Shown: in pieces, positions 9,534 to 17,640 of the stretch
Layout of the letters: each line of letters opens with the position of its first letter
Position numbering within the stretch: position 1 is the stretch's first letter
Position numbers and translations under genes: made by a program
Source of the DNA: UBA5314 sp035560815
Lineage (GTDB): Bacteria > Bacillota > Syntrophomonadia > Syntrophomonadales > Syntrophomonadaceae
NCBI GenBank assembly: GCA_035560815.1
Contig: DATMYR010000040.1
Location: 1 to 64,000 of the forward strand
Length of the DNA stretch: 64,000 bases
Direction of reading: 5' to 3'
Notes under the pieces: model-generated
Databases searched by the model: none
What the model saw: the letters and a program-made list of their open reading frames with translations, nothing else
Told to the model about the DNA's origin: nothing

Positions 9534-9965
9534 ATGGAAGACTTCTTTATTAGATTCAAGAAGTTCGCGGTAGTTGGATTGTCTGGCAATCCCAAATCTT
9601 TTAGCCGGGGTGCCTGTAATTTTTTAAAATCCCAGGGCTGCAGCATTTATCCGGTTAACCCCCATGTGGGAGAGATTGACGGTCAAGCCTGTTATAGCTC
9701 TTTGGATGCCATTCCTGAGGTGCTGCAAGCGGCTATTTTTTTCACCAATCCCCGGGTTACTGTGGAGCAGCTGGAGTTGTGCAAAGAAAAGGGAATTACC
9801 AGGGTATGGTTTCAGCAGGGATCTGCTGACGATGCAGTGATTCATAGAGCCAAAGAACTGGGTCTTCAGTACAAGAATTCCTGCGTGTTCCTTCACCAAC
9901 CCAACGCTGGATTTCCTCATAACTTTCACCGCTTGATAAACAAAGTCTTCAGAATTGATATGTAA
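9534..9965 (+). CDS. CoA-binding domain protein (YccU-like)
   Basis: 143 residues forming a single Rossmann-type CoA-binding domain, as in the small YccU family and the N-terminus of acyl-CoA synthetase (ADP-forming). Visible features are KKFAVVGLSGNPKSFSRGA near the start, IYPVNPHVGEIDG in the middle, and WFQQGSADDAVIHRAKELGL toward the end. It probably binds a nucleotide or CoA; no catalytic activity is established for the family. The ATG follows GGGGGG after six bases. It is 56 bases after the ABC ATPase and may share its transcript. Confidence 0.88.
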   Translation: MEDFFIRFKKFAVVGLSGNPKSFSRGACNFLKSQGCSIYPVNPHVGEIDGQACYSSLDAIPEVLQAAIFFTNPRVTVEQLELCKEKGITRVWFQQGSADDAVIHRAKELGLQYKNSCVFLHQPNAGFPHNFHRLINKVFRIDM

Positions 9966-10123
9966 GAAAACACGGTGTAGACTGTCTCACCGGCTGACAC
10001 CGACCATACCATAATCTACTAAAACCCCCAGTATACAATATTCTTTGATAAATCCTATTGCTGAATGAACTAGTGAAGGTTTAAACTAATGCTCGTACAA
10101 TAAAATATATTATGCAAGCAAAG

Positions 10124-10167
10124 TTGCTTGACCCCTAATATCTGGGGGTTGGAGCAGCTTTTTTTTA
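10124..10167 (+). terminator. Probable rho-independent terminator
   Basis: An imperfect hairpin (GCTTGACCCC pairing with GGGGGTTGGAGC across TAATATCT) is followed by AGC and eight T residues. It lies between the CoA-binding gene and the chemoreceptor gene. Pairing is interrupted in the middle, so efficiency is uncertain. The rest of the gap 9966-10247 holds only the ribosome site of the next gene. Confidence 0.5.
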
Positions 10168-10247
10168 ATCCCGCAAAAGTTTAAGGCCGAATCCCCCGGT
10201 GTATGGGAAGTGGGCGTTCTAATTCCAGCATGAAGGAGTGACGTATC

Positions 10248-11600
10248 TTGTCCGTGAGACTAGAAGAAGACAGCAAAACTTTTGAACAAGCCGATCTTTT
10301 ATTGGAAGCGATGAACCAGATCGCCGCAGGTCAAATCGGAGATCCTGTAAAGATGGAAAACTTCTCGGGAATTTGGCTAAAGCTTGCAGCCAGTACTGAG
10401 GCGATTCGGCAATTGGTATTCAATTTCTATTGTGAGCTGCAGGTCACTGACGCCCAGGTGGCGTCTAGTAAGGAACAAATCGGTGAAACAATGAAAATGG
10501 TGGATGGTTTAGCCCTGGCCTTCCATGATCTAAAAAGTGACGCGGCGCAGATGGAAAGGGACACTCAAGGGCTTAACGACACTCTGAATTCAGGGCAAAG
10601 CACCATTGAGAAAACCGGTGCGGTGATAGAATTTGTTCAGGCTTCCTCAGATGAGATTAGCAGGATTATGCATGATGCCAATGACCGTCTGGATGCTTTA
10701 ATTCCCGTAATTGGGCAGACTGACAATATTCTTGCCCAGATTGATCAGATCAACAACCATATCAAAATGTTGTCTTTTAACGCAGCGATAGAGGCCGCCC
10801 GGGCGGGTACCCATGGCAGCGGGTTCACTGTGGTTGCTCAAGAGATGAAGAGGCTGTCTGAACAAAGTTATGATAGCGTGAAAAAGACAGGGAAGATAAC
10901 TGGCCAGATGAAAAGAGAAATTGAACAATTGGTCACCACGATGAACGGCAGTCAGGAGCAGGTGCACGCTACGTTTACAAAGGTGTACCGGGAAGTGAAA
11001 GGAAACTTACAGGCCCAACAACACACAGTCAGCGAAATAATAGGCGATATTGCAGACAATAAGGAAAAAATAGAGCGTTATACCCAACAGCTAAACCGGC
11101 AGTTTTCACTATGGGTAGACGCGTTGGACAGCCTGAAAACCAGCTCCAGGCTTTTCGAAAAGATTGAAGAAGCCCTGACTACTACCCTGGCCAAGGTGGC
11201 CCCAAACGGCGCAGTCATACGGGAGGTGAGCGATGACAGCCTCTCTTGGATCCTTGAGCAGTTGCAGGAACTGGTTCATCACGAAGCGATTCGTGATCTA
11301 AATCCTTTTCGCCATAAAGAGGTGCTTTCTTCGTTTTTCAACCAAAGAAACAGCACTGTGGAAGCAATCTACACAACGAATGCAGAGGGGAGTTTTTTAT
11401 TCAGTGAGCCTGCAGCCGGCCTGGCTAATGCCAGGGTCCGCCCCTGGTGGCAGGAAGCCATGGCGGGGAAAATATATAAATCTCCGATCTACATTTCAGC
11501 CATCACGCGCAAACCTTGCCTCACCATTGCACTGCCCATCCCTGGTCGGAATGGCGGGGAATCAGGAGTGTTGGGGGTGGATTTAACTGTGCGCGGATAA
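10248..11600 (+). CDS. Cytoplasmic methyl-accepting chemotaxis protein with C-terminal PDC/Cache-like domain
   Basis: 450 residues without a membrane helix. The central part (about 70-330) is a coiled-coil receptor signalling domain whose hairpin tip reads HIKMLSFNAAIEAARAGTHG, close to the receptor consensus that contacts CheA and CheW. The last 110 residues contain VEAIYTTNAEGSFLFSEP, RPWWQEAMAGK, SPIYISAITRKPCLTIALPI and GVLGVDLT, the pattern of a single Cache/PDC sensor module. Sensor placement at the C-terminus of a soluble receptor is unusual but known in Clostridia. TTG start, with AAGGAG ten bases upstream. No che genes are nearby. Confidence 0.88.
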   Translation: MSVRLEEDSKTFEQADLLLEAMNQIAAGQIGDPVKMENFSGIWLKLAASTEAIRQLVFNFYCELQVTDAQVASSKEQIGETMKMVDGLALAFHDLKSDAAQMERDTQGLNDTLNSGQSTIEKTGAVIEFVQASSDEISRIMHDANDRLDALIPVIGQTDNILAQIDQINNHIKMLSFNAAIEAARAGTHGSGFTVVAQEMKRLSEQSYDSVKKTGKITGQMKREIEQLVTTMNGSQEQVHATFTKVYREVKGNLQAQQHTVSEIIGDIADNKEKIERYTQQLNRQFSLWVDALDSLKTSSRLFEKIEEALTTTLAKVAPNGAVIREVSDDSLSWILEQLQELVHHEAIRDLNPFRHKEVLSSFFNQRNSTVEAIYTTNAEGSFLFSEPAAGLANARVRPWWQEAMAGKIYKSPIYISAITRKPCLTIALPIPGRNGGESGVLGVDLTVRG

Positions 11601-11717
11601 ACCCGGAGTGAATATAATAAACCTATTGAATGAAGAACGGATTAGGCTTTTTTTCAGCCCCCGGAACAAGTATAGGTGAGCCCACCACGGAGAAGTCTCT
11701 GTGGCTGCTCTCCTGGC

Positions 11718-11745
11718 AAAAAAATAGGTACTGTTTCCAGTACCT
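11718..11745 (-). terminator. Rho-independent terminator of the small gene
   Basis: On the minus strand AGGTACTG, a GAAA tetraloop and CAGTACCT form a perfect eight-pair hairpin followed by A and seven T residues. It lies just after the stop of the 69-residue gene, supporting that gene as real. Confidence 0.85.
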
Positions 11746-11768
11746 TAGAAGAGGAGTGTTTTTAGTTT

Positions 11769-11978
11769 TCAACCAGCACAATGGCCGGACTTTCCGCGTT
11801 GAGCATTCTTGATGATCACATTTTCACCCAGGTGTTCCAACAGCCATCTCTGGCGGTTTGAATCCTTTTCTACGAGGGAAACCTCGTAACCATTGCTTCT
11901 CATCATTTGCGTAAGGTTATAAATCCGATCAAGGTTATAACCAATTTTTCCTCCCCAGTTAACAATCACGTGCATCAT
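11769..11978 (-). CDS. Small protein of unknown function, 69 residues
   Basis: Starts MMHVIVNWGGKIGYN and ends QRGKSGHCAG. I do not recognise the family. The open frame extends further upstream, but AGGAGG lies seven to eight bases before the ATG at 11978, giving a good start. A clear terminator follows the stop. Upstream are two copies of a hairpin element (12036-12131). The beta-alpha-beta look of the N-terminus and the single Cys near the end are suggestive of a small carrier or redox domain, but this is a guess. Confidence 0.7.
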   Translation of the reverse strand: MMHVIVNWGGKIGYNLDRIYNLTQMMRSNGYEVSLVEKDSNRQRWLLEHLGENVIIKNAQRGKSGHCAG

Positions 11979-12035
11979 TTGAACACCTCCTGAATATTGA
12001 TATCTTAATCTGTTCAACGATTTTAAAAACATAAA

Positions 12036-12131
12036 GTCCCCGTAATCTTACGGAGACTTCATTGTCCCGGATGAGCAGCCTGGTTCTTAAAAATACACAA
12101 TCTCCGTATCAAATACGGAGACTTCATTGTC
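12036..12131 (-). repeat. Tandem pair of hairpin repeats upstream of the small gene
   Basis: On the minus strand the 18-mer GACAATGAAGTCTCCGTA occurs twice, 65 bases apart (complements of 12114-12131 and 12049-12066). Each copy continues into a hairpin (CTCCGTA...TACGGAG, and CCGTA...TACGG) and then a run of five T residues followed by AA. Each unit therefore looks like a small terminator or attenuator. The loop bases differ between copies while the stems are kept. Confidence 0.75.
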
Positions 12132-12308
12132 TACAAAAGAGTGTGCTGCAACATATCAACTTTTTTACAATAATACGCTTGTTACCAGCAGAATACAACC
12201 CATTGAGCAAGAGTATACAGGTATTCTTTTGTGCAAAACTTATTACATGGTAGGTTCGAGAGAAATGAAAAGCTTGCTGTTATGACGTTAAATGATGGGA
12301 AATAGGCA

Positions 12309-12337
12309 TTGACCCGAACCACGCCGAAAAGTATAAT
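12309..12337 (+). promoter_or_regulatory. Sigma-A type promoter of the leuA T-box leader
   Basis: TTGACC (12309-12314), a 17-base spacer and TATAAT (12332-12337). It sits directly before the T-box leader, so transcription should start near 12344. Confidence 0.85.
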
Positions 12338-12349
12338 GTATACCATATC

Positions 12350-12630
12350 TAAAAACAACGATGATAGGGCTTAGTAAGCGGTCCTGCTGCACTCAGAGAG
12401 CCGCCGGTTGGTGCGAGGCGGTCGAAACGGAATGCTGAACTCTCCCTTGAGTTGCCGACCGAAATCGTTAGAGAAAGTAGGCTCGGACGGGGACTTCCGC
12501 CGTTAAAAGGAAGGGGATATCGGATTAAACATCCCGTATCCTGTGGAGAGAGCGGCTTTTGCCGTTAAATTGAGTGGTACCGCGGAGTGTAACCCTTCGT
12601 CTCATGATTGTGAGCGAAGGGTTTATTTTA
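12350..12630 (+). ncRNA. T-box leader (riboswitch), leucine-type, upstream of leuA
   Basis: The T-box sequence TGAGTGGTACCGCGG lies at 12571-12585 and is followed by a terminator hairpin AACCCTTCG...CGAAGGGTT (12591-12623) with a T-rich tail. Stem I holds the conserved AG-bulge region (GGTGCGAGGCGG) and a specifier loop GAACTC; reading CTC (12440-12442) as the specifier codon gives leucine, which agrees with the downstream leuA. Uncharged tRNA-Leu would stabilise the antiterminator and allow readthrough. The specifier assignment is by eye. Confidence 0.93.
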
Positions 12631-12668
12631 TGGGCGAAAAAAGTGTTGCCTGTCAGGAGTAATTGGCT

Positions 12669-12827
12669 ATGAAGGAGGTGGTTTCGATGGAATTAGATCT
12701 AGGTGACCTTAGAAACAATCATCAAATGGTAATTATGAAGGAGGACTTAAAACATGGGGAAGCTGTATATTTTCGATACCACCTTACGAGATGGAGAACA
12801 ATCCCTGGGAATCACCCTGAATGTTAA
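12669..12827 (+). CDS. Possible leader peptide ORF overlapping the start of leuA
   Basis: A 52-codon frame between the T-box terminator and leuA, running into leuA in another frame. ATG 12669 follows CAGGAG, and an in-frame ATG at 12687 follows GAAGGAGGTG. The start region MELDLGDLRNN is rich in Leu codons. It could be a translated coupling leader for leuA or a chance frame, because leuA has its own GAAGGAGG before ATG 12754. No family is recognised. Confidence 0.3.
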   Translation: MKEVVSMELDLGDLRNNHQMVIMKEDLKHGEAVYFRYHLTRWRTIPGNHPEC

Positions 12828-14262
12828 GGAGAAACTGGAGATTAGCCGCCAACTGGTCAAACTGGGCGTGGACATTATAGAGGCCGGCTTTCCAGCCTCT
12901 TCTCCCGGAGATTTCGATTCGGTGCAGACCATCGCCCGGGAGATAAAGGGAGCAAGCATCTGCGGTCTTTCGCGGGCTGTGGAAAAGGATATCGATGTCT
13001 GTGCCCAGGCTCTACGTGAAGCCGAACAACCTCGGATTCACACCGGAATCGCCGTTTCTCCTGTGCATATGGCAAAAAAATTGGGGATGACTCCCCAGCA
13101 GGTGATTGAAGCTTCAGTAGCAGCGGTTAAGCGAGCCAAAAAGTATGTCAATGACGTGGAATTTTACGCTGAAGACGCTTTCCGCAGTGAACGCAGATTT
13201 CTGATTGAGATCCTGGAGAAGGTCATAGCAGCAGGAGCAACGGTGGTAAACATTCCCGATACGGTAGGGTATGCCACCCCCTGGGAATATGGTGATTTGA
13301 TATCCTATGTGGTAAGCAATGTAAAAAATATTGACCGGGCAGTAGTCAGCATTCACTGCCACAACGATCTGGGCATGGCCACTGCCAATTCCCTGGCCGG
13401 GATCAAGGCGGGAGCCCGCCAGTTGGAAGGCACCATTAATGGTATTGGAGAACGGGCTGGCAACACTTCATTGGAAGAGGTCATTATGGCCATTTATAGC
13501 CAGAAAAGCGCTTTTGACATCGGATTGGAGGTAAATACTCGGGAGATATCGGCTACCAGCCGGTTGGTATCTCGCATAACGGGAGTGCCGGTTCCCAGTC
13601 ATAAAGCCATCGTGGGAGCCAATGCTTTTATGCATGCTTCGGGAATTCACCAGGATGGGGTTTTAAAAGAACGGGAGACCTATGAGATCATCGATCCTGA
13701 GATAGTGGGGATTCCCCGCAACTTGATCATATTGAGCGCCCGGTCGGGCCGCCATGCTTTGAAGCACCGACTGGAGGAAATAGGATACCCGGTGGAACAG
13801 GATGAATTGGATAAGGTCTATAGTAAGTTTCTAAAACTAGCCGATCAAAAGGGAGAAATATACGATGAGGATCTGCATGCCTTGATGGGCAACACAGGAG
13901 CGGAAGGCAACGGAAACACCATGGTGATTAAAGATCTGTCGGTGTCTTCTCATGGCGGTGCAGCCTCAGCCACCATAACCCTTGAATATAATGGAGTCAC
14001 TTATACGGATGCAGCGGCTGGAGACGGCCCGGTCGATGCAGTGTTTAAGGCTATTGATCGCATAGTGGGAAAAACCGTCCTCCTGGAGGATTACTCCCTG
14101 AAGTCGGTGAGCAGGGGGAGTGAAGCGCTGGGGGATGCTACGGTAAAGATCCGCTATAAGAACGGCCTGGTAGTGGGTAGAGGCATCAGCACCGACATTT
14201 TCGAAGCCAGCGCCCAGGCTTATGTCAACGCTTTAACGAAAACCGACTACATTGAAAGCTGA
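12754..14262 (+). CDS. leuA: 2-isopropylmalate synthase
   Basis: 502 residues, the usual LeuA length. It condenses acetyl-CoA with 2-oxoisovalerate, the first committed step of leucine synthesis. The N-terminal TIM barrel starts with FDTTLRDGEQSLGI and carries the metal-binding HCHNDLGMATAN and NGIGERAGNTSLEE. Residues about 385-500 form the LeuA dimer/regulatory domain that binds leucine for feedback inhibition. Control by a leucine T-box argues for LeuA rather than homocitrate or citramalate synthase. ATG with GAAGGAGG eight bases before it. No other leu genes follow in this window. Confidence 0.95.
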   Translation: MGKLYIFDTTLRDGEQSLGITLNVKEKLEISRQLVKLGVDIIEAGFPASSPGDFDSVQTIAREIKGASICGLSRAVEKDIDVCAQALREAEQPRIHTGIAVSPVHMAKKLGMTPQQVIEASVAAVKRAKKYVNDVEFYAEDAFRSERRFLIEILEKVIAAGATVVNIPDTVGYATPWEYGDLISYVVSNVKNIDRAVVSIHCHNDLGMATANSLAGIKAGARQLEGTINGIGERAGNTSLEEVIMAIYSQKSAFDIGLEVNTREISATSRLVSRITGVPVPSHKAIVGANAFMHASGIHQDGVLKERETYEIIDPEIVGIPRNLIILSARSGRHALKHRLEEIGYPVEQDELDKVYSKFLKLADQKGEIYDEDLHALMGNTGAEGNGNTMVIKDLSVSSHGGAASATITLEYNGVTYTDAAAGDGPVDAVFKAIDRIVGKTVLLEDYSLKSVSRGSEALGDATVKIRYKNGLVVGRGISTDIFEASAQAYVNALTKTDYIES

Positions 14263-14273
14263 TTTCACTAAAA

Positions 14274-14308
14274 GAAAAGGATCATCCATAATTGGATGGT
14301 CTTTTTTG
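14274..14308 (+). terminator. Rho-independent terminator of leuA
   Basis: CATCCA, a short TAAT loop and TGGATG, followed by GTC and six T residues, starting just after the leuA stop. Confidence 0.85.
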
Positions 14309-14438
14309 TAGGCATAAAGGTTCTCATAAAATTCACGGTCTGGTCGGTTTTATTCCTTTTGTCTCACGTAAATGTTAGGATTATTGGGATTCACATTGGC
14401 AAAATGTACAACCTCAATGAATTGAATGGAGTAAAGTT

Positions 14439-14463
14439 AAACCTGGCCCGGAAGGGCCAGGTT
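14439..14463. terminator. Strong hairpin between convergent genes
   Basis: AAACCTGGCCC, a GGAA tetraloop and GGGCCAGGTTT form a perfect eleven-pair stem between leuA and the convergent aminomutase gene. T-runs are short on both sides, so it could be a weak bidirectional terminator or an mRNA end-protecting structure. Confidence 0.6.
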
Positions 14464-14512
14464 TGCATAGCACGCCACTTGTAGAAGAAACACTAGTCCG
14501 GCCATTAAAGCC

Positions 14513-15757
14513 TTACCTTTCAGCATCTGTATTTATTTCAACCTGTTTGCCCTCCCAGGTTCTTAGTTTTAGCGTCCCGGCCTGGCTTTGCAGAATATAG
14601 CCGGGCATCAGGGGAATCTTTCCGAAGCCTCCCGGTGCATTGACAATATAGGTGGGAACCGCCAGGCCTGATGTATGGCCTCGCAAGGATTCCATGATTT
14701 GCATCCCTGCTTCCACACTGGTTTGAAAATGAAGGGTGCCCTGCACGTTCTTCGCATGAAAGATGTAATAGGGACGTACTCGGATCTTGAGCAGCATCTG
14801 GTTGAGCTTCTTCATGATGTGCGGGTCATCATTGATACCCCGCAAAAGAACCGCCTGGTTGCCAAGAACTGCTCCAGCTTCAACCAGACGATCGCACGCC
14901 TCTTTGGCCTCCGGGGTGATTTCCAGGGGATGGTTAAACTGAGTATTGATAAAAATAGGAGGGTAGCGCCGTAAAACATTGCACAGTTCCGGGGTTATCC
15001 TTTGCGGCAAGGTAACTGGCACCCGGGTGCCGATGCGTTTAATCTCCAGGTGGGGTATCTGATGTAGCTCCTGTAAAAGCCAATTCAAAGTTCGATCATT
15101 AAGCAGCAGAGCATCACCGCCGGTTATTAGCACATCACGGATCTCGTCATGGGAAGCAATATACTGTATTGCCTCTGCGAGATCATCTAAACAGGATTGA
15201 CTGTCCACTTCCCCGATGTTGCGCCGTCGCTGGCAGTGACGACAGTACATGGCACACTGATTGGTCACATTAATAATCAAACGATCCGGATAGCGTCTGG
15301 TTACACAGGGAGCCGGGGAGGTGAGGGCTTCATGCATAGGGTCCAGCTCTCCGCCTGTGGCCAGTTCCAGCAAATCAGGAACTGCCTGTCGGAAAATCGG
15401 ACTTTCTAAATAATTGGAATCGATAAGACTCAGATAGTAGGGTGAAATCGCCCAACGATAGCGTTTGCTTACCCGGTCGATTTTTTTTTGTTCCAACTCG
15501 GTTAATCCAAGGATCTCAGATAGAAGTAAGCTTCCCTTGATCCTGTTCTTTAATTGCCATTTCCAATTCTGCCAATCTTTTTGGCTGCCCCCCAGGATAT
15601 TTAGAATTTGCTGTTTGCGTGACAGTATTTGGTCTTGATTGCTTATCCCGGTGGGGAGAGTCTGACAGGCCTGCATGAAGGGCAAGGCAAATTCCCTGAG
15701 CTCCTCACCCCTGCGCAGAGCAGGTAATCGATACTCCGTGTTTCCCATTTCTTTCAT
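14513..15757 (-). CDS. eam: Probable glutamate 2,3-aminomutase (radical SAM, PLP)
   Basis: 414 residues of the lysine 2,3-aminomutase family. The radical-SAM cluster motif is C168-x3-C172-x2-C175 (CAMYCRHC) and the PLP lysine is K380 in PGGFGK. In lysine 2,3-aminomutase two aspartates 37 residues apart bind the substrate side chain; here the aligned positions are K336 (FHAKNVQG) and N373 (YIVNAPGG), again 37 apart. Lys/Asn at these sites is the reported signature of clostridial glutamate 2,3-aminomutase, which makes beta-glutamate, an osmolyte. ATG 15757 follows GAGGAG; an earlier ATG at 15772 overlaps that site. The c-di-AMP riboswitch upstream fits an osmolyte role. Lysine specificity is the alternative. 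Confidence 0.85.
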   Translation of the reverse strand: MKEMGNTEYRLPALRRGEELREFALPFMQACQTLPTGISNQDQILSRKQQILNILGGSQKDWQNWKWQLKNRIKGSLLLSEILGLTELEQKKIDRVSKRYRWAISPYYLSLIDSNYLESPIFRQAVPDLLELATGGELDPMHEALTSPAPCVTRRYPDRLIINVTNQCAMYCRHCQRRRNIGEVDSQSCLDDLAEAIQYIASHDEIRDVLITGGDALLLNDRTLNWLLQELHQIPHLEIKRIGTRVPVTLPQRITPELCNVLRRYPPIFINTQFNHPLEITPEAKEACDRLVEAGAVLGNQAVLLRGINDDPHIMKKLNQMLLKIRVRPYYIFHAKNVQGTLHFQTSVEAGMQIMESLRGHTSGLAVPTYIVNAPGGFGKIPLMPGYILQSQAGTLKLRTWEGKQVEINTDAER

Positions 15758-15864
15758 GTTATCACTCCTCATGTAATGTAGTATTGAAGGAATGTCACAT
15801 CAGAAAAGGGCCGAGGTGGCAGGCAATTGCCAGAATATCAGCAGATGCGTTGCCCGGAGACATA

Positions 15865-15895
15865 GAAAAAGCAAACCAAAGACGAGCCTTTGGTT
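15865..15895 (-). terminator. Intrinsic terminator in the eam leader
   Basis: On the minus strand AACCAAAG, a six-base loop and CTTTGGTT are followed by TGC and five T residues. It stands between the c-di-AMP aptamer and eam, so it is the likely off-state of the switch, although it is about 250 bases from the aptamer. Confidence 0.8.
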
Positions 15896-16147
15896 CAGGT
15901 CGTTGACAAAAGTGAATCACAGCTCTTTGCCATCCGTGGCATCACTGTACTAGTCCATACATGGACGTCGCACAGCCTTATTTCAAAAAGCCCGCTCATT
16001 AACGTACTCTATACGGGGACGTGACCTTACTATCTAGCAGATGGTCCGTTCCCCATACCTTATACGCCTCAATCACGGCTTGATCTTCATTCCCGTCATC
16101 AGGCCTGACAGCATTTTCGGTCTATTTCTACCCTCGGTTTCCCTTTC

Positions 16148-16268
16148 AACGCTTGCGAGGTTAGCTGACGGGTTCGGGATAAAGGGAAATCCCTACCGGA
16201 CGGATCCGGATTCACCCCGGTGGAATGGGTCCCCCGCTCTCTATATCCATGAGACTCAGCGTTTGTTG
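16148..16268 (-). ncRNA. c-di-AMP riboswitch (ydaO/yuaA type)
   Basis: On the minus strand the conserved blocks appear in order: GCGGGGGACCC, GGGGTGAATC, GGTAGGGATTTCCC, CCGAACCCGTCAGCTAACC and TCGCAAGCGTTG. The 5' ACGCT and 3' AGCGT segments close the P1 stem. These match the ydaO consensus closely. This class binds cyclic di-AMP and generally switches genes off when it is bound, often genes for potassium, osmolytes and wall remodelling. The gene downstream on this strand is the aminomutase at 14513-15757. Confidence 0.94.
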
Positions 16269-16450
16269 CAACTTTATTGTTTTGCAGATTGGTAACCAGG
16301 AAACATATTTTATCCACAGGTAGTCCATGGGTTCTTTCCTTAGCCCACGATCCTCCCGTTTTTGATTTCATCACCTCCACAGGATTTGGATAATCATATA
16401 TGAGTTCCCTCTGGGACAATATTCAGAGGGTGAACTTGTGCTGTCCCTTT

Positions 16451-16478
16451 ATTTTAGGAGAAACATATAATTTGTCAA
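16451..16478 (-). promoter_or_regulatory. Sigma-A type promoter for the eam leader
   Basis: On the minus strand TTGACA (complement of 16473-16478), a 16-base spacer and TAAAAT (complement of 16451-16456). Transcription from it would run through the c-di-AMP aptamer toward eam. Confidence 0.75.
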
Positions 16479-16765
16479 TGATTAATAACGATGTAATATA
16501 TTACCATAAAGACATTTTCCGTTGAAATTGCTCAAAAGTCAAGCATTTGGTTGTGAGAGATCACCAGGATTTACCACTCCCCGCGCATGTACTCTATCCA
16601 CCTCCGGGGTGCGGCAATGTTTGCAAGTCAGAGCGATATTAAGGGAGGGACCTATCCGGATTGAAGATGGAGACAAAGTCTAAAATTACCGAAAACATAT
16701 ATAGTATTAAATTCAAGTTTCTACTCAGGGAGGAACCATGTATTAATCTAAAGGAGATGTGTCAG

Positions 16766-17158
16766 ATGATTCAGTGGAAAGAGAACTATAGCATTGGCGT
16801 TGCAGCTATCGATGAACAGCACCAGAAACTCTTCGAGATAGCTAACCGGGCTTATGTCCTGTTAAAGAATGGTTTGCTGTTGGACAAGTATGACCAGATC
16901 ATAGCTATTTTTGAGGAACTTCGTACTTATACAGTATACCATTTCAACAGCGAAGAAGCATATATGGCCAGCATTCAATACAGGAAACTGCTCTCACATA
17001 AGGTTTACCATGACGATTTTATTGAAAAAGTCAACAGCATTGATTTTGATCAGGTGGATGAAAAACAAGATCAATACCTCATGGATATTCTGAATTTTGT
17101 GGGCAAATGGATTGAAGAACACATCCTTGGTCATGATAAGCGAATCGTACTAGGATAA
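16766..17158 (+). CDS. Bacteriohemerythrin
   Basis: 130 residues, the usual size. All iron ligands are present: H19 in DEQHQKLFE, H59 and E63 in YHFNSEE, H78 and H82 in SHKVYHDDF, H119 and D124 in WIEEHILGHD. It binds O2 at a carboxylate-bridged di-iron centre; in anaerobes it is thought to scavenge or sense oxygen. The open frame extends upstream to 16661, but AAGGAG nine bases before ATG 16766 and the family start MIQW decide the start. It stands alone, divergent from the eam leader. Confidence 0.95.
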   Translation: MIQWKENYSIGVAAIDEQHQKLFEIANRAYVLLKNGLLLDKYDQIIAIFEELRTYTVYHFNSEEAYMASIQYRKLLSHKVYHDDFIEKVNSIDFDQVDEKQDQYLMDILNFVGKWIEEHILGHDKRIVLG

Positions 17159-17640
17159 GAGTGACATTTCAAATTTTGATTAATAAGTTGTAAAAAGTCA
17201 ATCTCCTTGCTTCTGAAAAAAGAAACCATAGACTGTATCACTACACCCCTGACCATTTCTAGCATTCAGCCTACCTATTATCATTTTAGACCGCACTCCT
17301 TAAATTTCCCTTAATAGACTGACTGTTATTCCAGGTTCCCAGCTCCCGGTAAATGGGGGAAGGGAAAAAGCACCAGGGAAAATGAGAACCACTGTCAATA
17401 TTGTCACGTCCAAATAACTAAGCCAGGGATCACCTGACTTGGGCATTAAACGGGTAGGCATCCAAACGACGCATAACACTGGAGGTGAACTTCTGAGTTT
17501 CTTCGGAAATGGAAAGGTTGGGCTATTCGAGCAGGCCAACGTTCTACTGGATTTTAATGCACAAGCTAGGGGATTTGGACTGGGTGCAACCTTTCAGCCA
17601 GGAAAACTCAAACAGCTTGCTATGGAAGGGAGAGGACTTA
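17159..17640. other. Intergenic region before the poly-gamma-glutamate hydrolase gene
   Basis: 482 bases. Open frames on both strands overlap one another and show no family features. A purine-rich GGGAGAGG at about 17628 serves the next gene. The stretch 17400-17500 has several small inverted repeats, but I could not match it to a known RNA class. Confidence 0.4.

Larger units (their letters stand above)
15758..16765. other. Long regulatory gap between eam and the hemerythrin gene
   Basis: About 1 kb without a convincing gene. Read on the minus strand it holds, in order, a promoter (16451-16478), a hairpin (CCCTCTG/CAGAGGG near 16406-16429), a c-di-AMP riboswitch aptamer (16148-16268), about 250 bases of unassigned leader, a terminator (15865-15895) and the ribosome site of eam. 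The leader would be nearly 700 bases. Frames of up to 106 codons in the region overlap the aptamer and look non-coding. Confidence 0.7.

Noticed and set aside
14513..15757. EF-P lysine aminomutase (EpmB) or plain lysine 2,3-aminomutase
   Set aside because: The protein is longer than EpmB, and the two Asp residues expected for lysine binding are Lys and Asn.
16099..16419. 106-codon open frame on the minus strand upstream of eam
   Set aside because: It runs through the c-di-AMP aptamer, whose base conservation explains the sequence; no protein family features and no well-spaced ribosome site.
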